Of a DNA stretch of 28,832 nt, positions 15,567 through 23,123 are shown one piece after another (the stretch's first letter is position 1; every line of letters starts with the position of its first letter). The notes beneath the pieces were generated by a model, which worked only from the letters and a program-made list of their open reading frames with translations, was not told the origin of the DNA and did not search any database. Origin of the DNA: Verrucomicrobiota bacterium (GTDB lineage Bacteria; Verrucomicrobiota; Verrucomicrobiia; Chthoniobacterales; UBA10450); assembly GCA_003219355.1 (NCBI GenBank), contig QHOQ01000063.1, positions 1 through 28,832 of the forward strand, read 5' to 3'. A program made the position numbers and the translations under genes.

Positions 15567-17252
15567 ATGAACCGACAATTTCTTATGAAAATAGTTTCGC
15601 AAGTCGCAACGGCGCCGTTTCTAGTCGGCACATCGCTTTTTCTTTGTGCGCTGAGCTTCTATTCCTTTGCGGTGCTAAAAATTGACTATCGCAAAACCGC
15701 ACTGCTCGATCTTGGCCCACACCCGGATGCCACAGAATATTTCGCGCAAGCGAAGGCACTGCTGAAAGATCGATGGCCTTCAATCCAAATCGGATACGAT
15801 AAATTACCGTCGAGGTATCCTATTGGTTATCCGGCATTAATGCTCCCCTGGCTAAAAATTCTCCCGGAAGCAGATTCCATCCTGGCGCCGTTTAGGACGA
15901 ACCAAGCGATCGGTTTGCTTCTGGTTCTGGCCGTGTTTGGCTTTTATACCTATCTAGCAATGCCGGTAACAGGCGGCCTTGCCGCACTTTTACTGGCTAC
16001 GCTACCCGGTTTTTTTACTTTCTGCCGCTCGTCGATGAGTGAGATCAGCACATCGACGTTATTTGTATTGGCATTTATGTTTGCGTATTTGGGCCTCGAG
16101 GAGGAACGCCGCTGGAAAATCTATCTGTCGGCGATTTTTCTCGGCCTCTCGCTAAACATCCGAGTGCAGTCTCTCTTCTTCGCGCCGCTTTTGCTGGCGA
16201 TGGCTTTGTTCCCAATCAGAGAAGCGCCTCTTCGCTGGTTTCTTCATTGTGCTGCGGTTTTGATCGTTTTTGCCCTGGCAGCCAGCCCGGTGCTAGCACT
16301 AAACACGATCCAGTTTCATTCACCCTTTAAAACGGGATACGGCTTTTGGGTCCCGTATTTTTATGAGGTCTCCGGCGCGCAGTTCCGCAAACCTCTGCTC
16401 TTTTTTCTGCACTACGTCCCAACCAACGCTGCCTTCTTGTGGAGGGAGTTCTCTCTTGCCCCGCAAGGATTTACGACGGCGAATATTTTTGGCACCGGCA
16501 CATCCTTTGTAGCCGCATTTGCTCTTCTGATTTGCGCCGGATTGTGCTTTGTGCGACTCAGCCGATTCGTTACCTGCGCTTTTTTAGCTGGCTTGAGTTT
16601 CCTTGCTGCAACCGCAGGTTCTAGCCCGGCGGATGGACGATTCTACCTGCCGCTTCTAATCCTCTCGGTGGCGGTTGTGGTTTTACCTGTGACCTGGGCG
16701 GCGAAAAGCCTAGTCGCGGGAAAACGCGTTGTCGCCGCCCTCGCCATCTTTTCTTTGGTCGTCGCGGCCTGTCTCGGTTACCCTTCGCGCTCCGGCTACA
16801 AGACGTTCGAAATCAATCGGTCGCAGGCGTGGGCTGCTCTACATTTCACCGTTCCTCCGCGCCAATCCGCGCAGTTCGTCGCGCAACGGCATTTCCTTGA
16901 AACCTTCAGTGGTCAGCCTGGCATCGTCCTTTCCGACATCGACCCTGTTTATTTGAACGCGCTTTTGCCAGAAGCGTTCATTGCGGCCCCCCTTGATGGA
17001 AAACACCAATATCGGTGGAGCAGAATCTGGCGCTACGATCGACCGCAAGCGGTAGCACTGGTCAAACGTGGTTTGGATCAATCGCTTCCGATTTATGCCC
17101 TGTTCGTTTCGCAAAAAGACAGGGAGGAAAAGGCATCGCGTTTGCCCGAGCTCGACGGCTATCGCTGGGCTATTCTCGATACCTCCGTCAGCGACAAAGT
17201 GGCAGTTCTAAAGCTTACTCCAGTCGCAGCTGACGATGGGATGCCGTTTTAG
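15567..17252 (+). CDS. GT-C type membrane glycosyltransferase (PMT/ArnT-like)
   Basis: The product has 561 residues with about 11 membrane helices and a C-terminal soluble part. After the first helix the external loop has HPDATEYF (52-59), the acidic catalytic-type motif of GT-C enzymes, and then SRYPIGYPALMLPW (82-95), which matches the R-P-GYP-L pattern of PMT_2/ArnT-like proteins. Such enzymes take sugars from polyprenyl-phosphate donors on the outer face of the inner membrane. A second ATG lies 18 nt downstream of the first (15585) and could be the start. It ends 6 nt before the next gene. Acceptor unknown. Confidence 0.8.
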   Translation: MNRQFLMKIVSQVATAPFLVGTSLFLCALSFYSFAVLKIDYRKTALLDLGPHPDATEYFAQAKALLKDRWPSIQIGYDKLPSRYPIGYPALMLPWLKILPEADSILAPFRTNQAIGLLLVLAVFGFYTYLAMPVTGGLAALLLATLPGFFTFCRSSMSEISTSTLFVLAFMFAYLGLEEERRWKIYLSAIFLGLSLNIRVQSLFFAPLLLAMALFPIREAPLRWFLHCAAVLIVFALAASPVLALNTIQFHSPFKTGYGFWVPYFYEVSGAQFRKPLLFFLHYVPTNAAFLWREFSLAPQGFTTANIFGTGTSFVAAFALLICAGLCFVRLSRFVTCAFLAGLSFLAATAGSSPADGRFYLPLLILSVAVVVLPVTWAAKSLVAGKRVVAALAIFSLVVAACLGYPSRSGYKTFEINRSQAWAALHFTVPPRQSAQFVAQRHFLETFSGQPGIVLSDIDPVYLNALLPEAFIAAPLDGKHQYRWSRIWRYDRPQAVALVKRGLDQSLPIYALFVSQKDREEKASRLPELDGYRWAILDTSVSDKVAVLKLTPVAADDGMPF

Positions 17253-17258
17253 GCTAAA

Positions 17259-18941
17259 ATGCAATTCGTGCTTCCTCGAGGAACTGATCTGGAATTTGTC
17301 TCCGCGAAGAAAGTTATTCGACTCTCTCTTTTTTTTGCGGTGCTTTTGTTAGCACTTTATCTTCGGATAACTGGGTTAAGTTGGGGCCTAACGAGTGGCT
17401 ACGGCCATAATCGAAACTTTCAGCCAGATGAATTCATTAGCCTAAGAGGTGTGCTGCAGGTCGATTTACTGCGAGGCCATATCAGGGCTCCTTCAGCCTA
17501 TGTGGAGGGCACGTTCAATTATTATCTGTGGGCTCTCCCCCAAGCTGCGCTTAACCTCTCTAGCAAAATAGGACTCGCGTCGGCGGCCTCAACAAAGATG
17601 GAAGCGAAAGACCACGCCCATCTTCTGTATATCTGCCGATGGATGTCAGTTTTATTCGACCTCTCCACCATTATCATCGTTTTTCTCGCGATTAGAGAAG
17701 CAACTCAGCATTTTTATCCGGCCCTTCTCGGAGCTTTTGTTTACTCCGTTCTGCCGATGCAGGTTATCTATGCGCATTTTATGCGGACGCACCTCTTGAG
17801 TAATTTGCTGTGTGGCCTAGTCATTTGGCTGTCTTTAAAGTTCCGGAAGCGCCCAAAGTGGTGGATGCCCCTTGTAGTTGGATTCATTTCAGGTTTAGCC
17901 GGTGCGACTCGTTTTCCCAACGCGATCATTGTCGTTGTTCCATGCCTGTATTGTTTATTTGATCGATGCGATTATTTGCCGAGGGGCAAAATCCGACTCC
18001 GCGAGCGCATTAGGCATTTCTTTAAAGGCCCGATTTGGTTGATTGGTTTCGGGTTTGCTTTCGGACTGTTTCTGGGTCACCCGATGCTGTTTCTCGATCT
18101 GCCGAGCGTTATAAGCGCTATGAAGGGGAGCGTGTTTCCGTACGTTACGCTCTGGGAATTCAAATTAAGCAATCTGCTTAATTTTTCGGTGGTCTGGAAG
18201 TATGCGTTCTTCCTCATTCCCTGCGCGATGTATCCGTTTCTATGGCTGCTTCCATATTGTGCGATCTTATATTTATGCTGTAGGCGCAGCCTTTACGGCC
18301 AAAGCTTCCCCATATTGATCTTCTCCGGGCTATATCTTTATATTATGGCCAAAGGCTACGAAGGCGGAATTTTCGCTCGCGCGACGATACTTCTCTTTCC
18401 AGGATTCTGTGTCCTTGTCGGCGTCGCGTTTGGCGACCTGTGGCTGTTATTACGGAAACAGCAAAGAGTAGGGTTGTTCTTAATAGCTGCATCACTTTTA
18501 CCTGCTTTGCCGTCGATGGGCTTTGACATGGCATATATCAAGGCGATGCAACGAAAGGACGCGCGTTTGGCTCTTCGCGAAGACCTTCAGAAGTTGCTCG
18601 GTAACACGCCAACGACTATAGGCGTTTTACGCTTTGTAGGATATTTTTACACAGTAATGCCGGCTGTTGAGCCCCTAAAAAGCAAGGAACTAGTAGTCCG
18701 CGTGCAGGATTCCGACGAAAAAGCAGACTTCTTCCTTGTTGGAATTCCAGTTCCAATTGATTCGGGGCTGCTGGACCTTGCTATCAAAAACGGGGAGGCG
18801 AACGGGAGATTTAGGTACGAAAAGAGTTATAGGGTTTGCCCAACGATTTTTGGACAAGAGCTTCAACTTGGACGCTTTCCAACGGATATGACGTATCCTT
18901 TTCCGACAATCTTGCTGTTCCGCGCTAAGACACAAATATAA
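17259..18941 (+). CDS. GT-C type membrane glycosyltransferase
   Basis: The product has 560 residues with about 11 helices. The first external loop carries FQPDEF (54-59), an acidic pair like that of PMT_2 family enzymes, and GTFNYYLWALP (84-94), the pattern expected after it. YAHFMRTHLLSNL and GATRFPNA resemble the later helices of these transferases. The C-terminal 130 or so residues are soluble. Codon use looks more A/T-rich than in uvrA or ppk, with frequent TTA and ATA, which may mean transfer or weak selection. It lies 6 nt after the previous gene and is convergent with the GT2 at 18990. Confidence 0.8.
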   Translation: MQFVLPRGTDLEFVSAKKVIRLSLFFAVLLLALYLRITGLSWGLTSGYGHNRNFQPDEFISLRGVLQVDLLRGHIRAPSAYVEGTFNYYLWALPQAALNLSSKIGLASAASTKMEAKDHAHLLYICRWMSVLFDLSTIIIVFLAIREATQHFYPALLGAFVYSVLPMQVIYAHFMRTHLLSNLLCGLVIWLSLKFRKRPKWWMPLVVGFISGLAGATRFPNAIIVVVPCLYCLFDRCDYLPRGKIRLRERIRHFFKGPIWLIGFGFAFGLFLGHPMLFLDLPSVISAMKGSVFPYVTLWEFKLSNLLNFSVVWKYAFFLIPCAMYPFLWLLPYCAILYLCCRRSLYGQSFPILIFSGLYLYIMAKGYEGGIFARATILLFPGFCVLVGVAFGDLWLLLRKQQRVGLFLIAASLLPALPSMGFDMAYIKAMQRKDARLALREDLQKLLGNTPTTIGVLRFVGYFYTVMPAVEPLKSKELVVRVQDSDEKADFFLVGIPVPIDSGLLDLAIKNGEANGRFRYEKSYRVCPTIFGQELQLGRFPTDMTYPFPTILLFRAKTQI

Positions 18942-18989
18942 GTCTAATCCATTGGCTGTCTTAAAAGGTTGTTCGTAGCTGCCGATGAC

Positions 18990-19967
18990 TCATGGTAATT
19001 TCAGATCGTGGGGACCCTCGATCGCAAGATAGGCCAGGCGCTTCAGTTCCCATCGCCCGCGCGTCACCGTGTCAAGAATCAATCCGCTCGCTAGCGAAAA
19101 AAAGGCAAGAAGCATCAGTCCTGTCGAAAGAACCGCAGTCGGCAAACGCGGGACAAGCCCTGTCTTTAGATATTCAAGCACGACGGGAGTTCCAAGCACG
19201 AGCGAAAGGAGCATCAATACGGCAAAGATTGCCGTGAAGAACACGAGGGGCCGTTCTTCTCGTACCAGCCCCACGATGGCGAAGAGAATACGAACGCCAT
19301 CCCGCCATGTATTGAGCTTGCTGACAGAGCCGCGCGGCCGTTCCTTGTAGCGCGTGTTCACCTCTGCCATGGGCATGAGAAGGCGCACTGCGTGTACGGT
19401 CAATTCGGTCTCGATGCTAAAGCCTTCGGCGGTAAAAGGGAAAGATTTCACAAATCGGCGCGACATCACCCGGTAGCCGGTCAGCAGATCCAGGAGCTTC
19501 ACCCTGAACATCAGCACAGTGAGGCCGGTCAAAAGTCGATTGCCGAACACGTGGCCGACCCGATGTATAGTACCGGCGACCGCAATGCGCCGCCCGGAAA
19601 CGACATCAAGTCCATCGTCTACGAGTTTTCGAGTGAGCAAAGGTGCTGTCGTCGCGTCGTAGGTGTCGTCGCCGTCCACCAGAATGTAGATATCTGCCTC
19701 CACATCGGCGAACATGCGACGCACGGCGTTGCCTTTGCCCTGCCGCATCTCGTTCCGTACGATGGCGCCGGCTGCACGCGCCACTTCATTCGTGTTGTCC
19801 TTTGAATTGTTGTCGTAAACGTAAATATCGGCGTCCGGCAGCGCCGCGTTGAAATCGGTCACGACTTTGGCGATCGCCGCTTCTTCATTGTGGCAGGGAA
19901 TGAGGACGGCGATACGCGCGAATTCGCTCACTGCTTGTCTTCTCGCGGTTTGATCGGACACAATCAA
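18990..19967 (-). CDS. polyprenyl-phosphate sugar synthase-like GT2 with C-terminal membrane helices
   Basis: The product has up to 325 residues. The GT2 domain starts with AVLIPCHNEE (20-29) and has YDNNSKDNT (51-59) in the nucleotide-binding position and LVDGDDTYD (96-104) as the DxD motif. GKGNAVRRMFADVEADIY is typical of a bacterial DPM1-like family. Two hydrophobic segments near 240-265 and 275-300 anchor it to the inner membrane. Such enzymes make lipid-phosphate sugars used by GT-C transferases, which matches the three membrane genes on the opposite strand. No ATG fits: TTG at 19967 and GTG at 19961 are both possible starts, neither with a clear ribosome binding site. Confidence 0.85.
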   Translation of the reverse strand: MIVSDQTARRQAVSEFARIAVLIPCHNEEAAIAKVVTDFNAALPDADIYVYDNNSKDNTNEVARAAGAIVRNEMRQGKGNAVRRMFADVEADIYILVDGDDTYDATTAPLLTRKLVDDGLDVVSGRRIAVAGTIHRVGHVFGNRLLTGLTVLMFRVKLLDLLTGYRVMSRRFVKSFPFTAEGFSIETELTVHAVRLLMPMAEVNTRYKERPRGSVSKLNTWRDGVRILFAIVGLVREERPLVFFTAIFAVLMLLSLVLGTPVVLEYLKTGLVPRLPTAVLSTGLMLLAFFSLASGLILDTVTRGRWELKRLAYLAIEGPHDLKLP

Positions 19968-19976
19968 TGGAGCCCG

Positions 19977-20001
19977 TTCAGATTCGCTTCTTCGATCTGA
20001 A
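19977..20001. repeat. inverted repeat upstream of the GT2 start
   Basis: TTCAGAT (19977-19983) and ATCTGAA (19995-20001) are perfect 7-bp arms around an 11-nt loop, 10 nt upstream of the minus-strand GT2 start. It lies in the 264-nt divergent gap shared with uvrA and could be an operator for the GT2. The rest of the gap shows no convincing promoter or gene. Confidence 0.4.
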
Positions 20002-20231
20002 TCGTTTTGATAAGAGGAGCTTTGAAGGCTTTGTAGCCTGTTTCCCTGTCCGTCAGATTAAGGTTTGTGAACATATTGGGAAGCAGGATCAAAATCAACC
20101 TGTGACAGCCACGTGCAAAAAACGCTACCGCTACCTAGTGAAGCGCGGGTCTTGTTTTCTGAAAGAGCTCTTTTTGCTGGAGAAAGGAAGATGGTTGTGC
20201 TTGACTAAAAGGTTCGACGTTTCTCGTCAGA

Positions 20232-23123
20232 ATGCCTGCGCAAGTTATCAAGATCAGTGGTGCGCGCCAGCACAACCTAAAGAATCTCCACGTGGAAATT
20301 CCACGGGAGAAGTTCGTCGTTATCACGGGTTTAAGTGGCTCGGGAAAATCGTCGCTCGCCTTTGATACTCTCTATGCAGAGGGACAGAGGCGGTACGTCG
20401 AGAGCCTCTCGGCTTACGCGCGGCAATTCCTCGATCAGATGGAAAAGCCAAATGTCGATCTGATCGAGGGTCTGTCACCAGCGATCGCCATCGAGCAACG
20501 AAGCGCCGGGACTAACCCGCGATCGACCATTGCAACTACGACCGAAATTTACGATTATTTGCGCGTCCTCTTTTCGGCAGTCGCTCAACCGCACGATCCG
20601 CTCACAGGGCAGCCGCTTAGACGGCAGACGCCGCAACAAATTGTCGATCAAATTCTTGCATACGAGCCAGAGACAAGAGTGATCGTGCTCGCACCGCTGA
20701 TTGAAAACCAGCTAGGCGAATTTCGGGATGTAATCGAGAAAACGAAACGCGAAGGATTTATTCGCGTTCGGATTGACGGCCAGATCGCCGAGCTCGATCA
20801 GTCGGAACCCATTCGGCTTAAAAAAAGCGAGCGACATACGATTGAGGCGGTAGTAGATCGGCTGATCGTGCGCGATGGAATTCGCGTCCGCTTGACTGAT
20901 TCGATTGAGACTGCGCTCAAATGGGGCGGAAACCGAGTGGTTGTGCTAAAGCGAGCATCCGACGCCGAATTGAGCGATACTTTGGAAGAACTCCGCTATT
21001 CGACCGATTACGGAAATGCAGACACGGGGTTCACGCTAGGCGAGCTGACTCCGAAACACTTTTCATTCAATAGTCACCTCGGAGCTTGTCCGGCATGCCA
21101 CGGTCTTGGCACGCAATTGGCATGCGATCCGGAGTTGATGATTTCCGATCCCGATAAAACACTCGCTGAAGGCGCGATCACGCCATGGCGGCGCGGGACA
21201 AAGCGAATGCAGGCATACTATCGTCACTTGCAAAGTGCGCTCGTGAAACACTTTGATGTTAATGAAAACGTGCCTTTTGCCGAATTGCCCGAGCGATTTA
21301 AGGAAGCGCTTTACTTTGGCACCCGCGATCAGCCAATCGAAATGAGTCTAAGCAGTAACGGCCGGTCCAATAAAAGGCGGCGCCCGTTTGAAGGACTCGT
21401 TCCCCAGATGCAGCGGCTCTATGAAGAAACTCAAAGCGAGTTCACTCGCAATCGCATCCGCGCGTTCATGACGCGCGAGGCGTGCAAAGTATGCGGCGGC
21501 GCCAGGCTTAAACCGGAGATTCTCTCTGCCACAATTAAAGATCGACATGCCCGCGAATTGAATGTTCATCAAATCAGCGAGCAAACGATCGAGGCGGCGG
21601 CGCGCTACGTTGCGGATCTCGACCTATCCGCGCAGCAACGATTGATCGTGAACGAGGTCGTGCACGAAATTCGATCGCGCCTGCAATTTCTTATCGAAGT
21701 TGGCCTCGGATATCTCACCCTAAATCGCGAGAGCGGCACGCTTTCCGGCGGAGAAGCGCAGCGGATCCGGCTAGCAACGCAGATTGGCTCTGGCCTGGCC
21801 GGGGTTCTTTACGTTTTAGATGAACCGAGCATCGGCTTGCATCAGCGAGACAACGCGCGCTTGCTAGGAACGCTACGGCGACTGCGCGATCTCGGCAATT
21901 CCGTGATTGTGGTTGAACACGATGAAGAAACCATCCGCGCGGCGGACCACATCGTCGATCTCGGTCCGGGCGCGGGTCCGCGTGGCGGTGAGATCGTTGC
22001 TCAAGGGAGCATCGAAGAAATTCTTCGCGCGAAAAATTCCTTAACTGGAGACTATCTTTCTGGACGCGCGCGCATTCCGATTCCAAAGCAGCGCGTCAGA
22101 CCACAATCAATTAACCATCATGATGGCTGGCTTACAGTCGAAGGCGCAGCGGAGAACAATCTCAAAAAAATCGACGCCTCTTTCCCTCTCGGCTGTCTCA
22201 CCTGTGTAACGGGCGTGTCCGGTAGCGGCAAGTCGACGCTGGTGGATGATATTCTGCGCCGCGCTCTCTTTCGGCATTTTTACAATTCAAGAGAAAAACC
22301 CGGCGCTTATCGGGCAATTCGCGGAGTGGAACAGATCGACAAAACGATCGTGATTGATCAAAGTGCGATCGGCCGGACGCCCCGCTCCAATCCAGTGACC
22401 TACACCGGCGCCTTCGCGCCTATCCGCCAGTTATTCAGTCAATTGCCCGCAGCGCGGGTGCGCGGTTATGATGCGGGGCGGTTTAGCTTTAATGTCAAAG
22501 GCGGCCGTTGCGAAAATTGCGAAGGCGGTGGGTTGATCAAAATTGAGATGCATTTTTTGCCGGATGTCTACGTGGAATGCGAAGTGTGCCACGGCAAGCG
22601 CTACAATCGCGAGACGCTCGAGATCACTTACAAGGGTAAGAACATTGCCGACGTTCTCGATCTGACGGTGGATGAAGCGGCGCGCTTTTTTCGGAATGTG
22701 CCGAGCCTTTCCGAAAAGTTAAATTCTTTGCTAGATGTGGGCCTCGGTTATCTGCGACTTGGTCAAGCTGCAACCACCCTTTCCGGAGGGGAAGCGCAAC
22801 GCGTCAAACTCGCTACGGAGCTCGCGAAAAAGGCGACCGGACGGACGGTCTACATTCTCGATGAGCCGACGACTGGATTGCACTTCGCCGATATCGAGAA
22901 ATTGCTGCAAGTATTGATGAAGCTGCGCAACGCGGGTAACACGGTGATTGTGATCGAGCAGAATCTAGAGATGATTAAATGCGCAGATTGGATTATTGAT
23001 CTAGGGCCTGAAGGCGGCGAACGCGGCGGTGAGATCGTTGGGGCTGGTCCGCCGGAACAAATTGTCGATCTTCCAAATAGTTTCACAGGCAGGTATCTGC
23101 GACCGATGTTGAAGCTGCCATGA
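20232..23123 (+). CDS. uvrA: excinuclease ABC subunit UvrA
   Basis: The product has 963 residues, near the usual length. It is the damage-recognition ATPase of nucleotide excision repair. NBD1 has Walker A GLSGSGKSS (33-41), signature LSGGE (504-508), LDEPS (529-533) and His563 in VVEHD. NBD2 has GVSGSGKST (661-669), LSGGE (850-854) and LDEPT (876-880). The C-terminal zinc module is complete (Cys760, 763, 783, 786). Two things are odd: in zinc module 1 only Cys286 and Cys289 remain while the first pair is replaced by RYSTDYGNADTG (255-266), and the NBD2 H-loop reads VIEQN with Gln909 where UvrA normally has His. No LexA-type box of the correct spacing is seen upstream. It overlaps the TPR gene as ATGA. 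Confidence 0.97.
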   Translation: MPAQVIKISGARQHNLKNLHVEIPREKFVVITGLSGSGKSSLAFDTLYAEGQRRYVESLSAYARQFLDQMEKPNVDLIEGLSPAIAIEQRSAGTNPRSTIATTTEIYDYLRVLFSAVAQPHDPLTGQPLRRQTPQQIVDQILAYEPETRVIVLAPLIENQLGEFRDVIEKTKREGFIRVRIDGQIAELDQSEPIRLKKSERHTIEAVVDRLIVRDGIRVRLTDSIETALKWGGNRVVVLKRASDAELSDTLEELRYSTDYGNADTGFTLGELTPKHFSFNSHLGACPACHGLGTQLACDPELMISDPDKTLAEGAITPWRRGTKRMQAYYRHLQSALVKHFDVNENVPFAELPERFKEALYFGTRDQPIEMSLSSNGRSNKRRRPFEGLVPQMQRLYEETQSEFTRNRIRAFMTREACKVCGGARLKPEILSATIKDRHARELNVHQISEQTIEAAARYVADLDLSAQQRLIVNEVVHEIRSRLQFLIEVGLGYLTLNRESGTLSGGEAQRIRLATQIGSGLAGVLYVLDEPSIGLHQRDNARLLGTLRRLRDLGNSVIVVEHDEETIRAADHIVDLGPGAGPRGGEIVAQGSIEEILRAKNSLTGDYLSGRARIPIPKQRVRPQSINHHDGWLTVEGAAENNLKKIDASFPLGCLTCVTGVSGSGKSTLVDDILRRALFRHFYNSREKPGAYRAIRGVEQIDKTIVIDQSAIGRTPRSNPVTYTGAFAPIRQLFSQLPAARVRGYDAGRFSFNVKGGRCENCEGGGLIKIEMHFLPDVYVECEVCHGKRYNRETLEITYKGKNIADVLDLTVDEAARFFRNVPSLSEKLNSLLDVGLGYLRLGQAATTLSGGEAQRVKLATELAKKATGRTVYILDEPTTGLHFADIEKLLQVLMKLRNAGNTVIVIEQNLEMIKCADWIIDLGPEGGERGGEIVGAGPPEQIVDLPNSFTGRYLRPMLKLP

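Noticed and set aside
20100..20108. LexA/SOS box upstream of uvrA
   Set aside because: CTGTGACAG has the outer bases but a spacer of 1 rather than 8, and it is 120 nt upstream without a promoter beside it.
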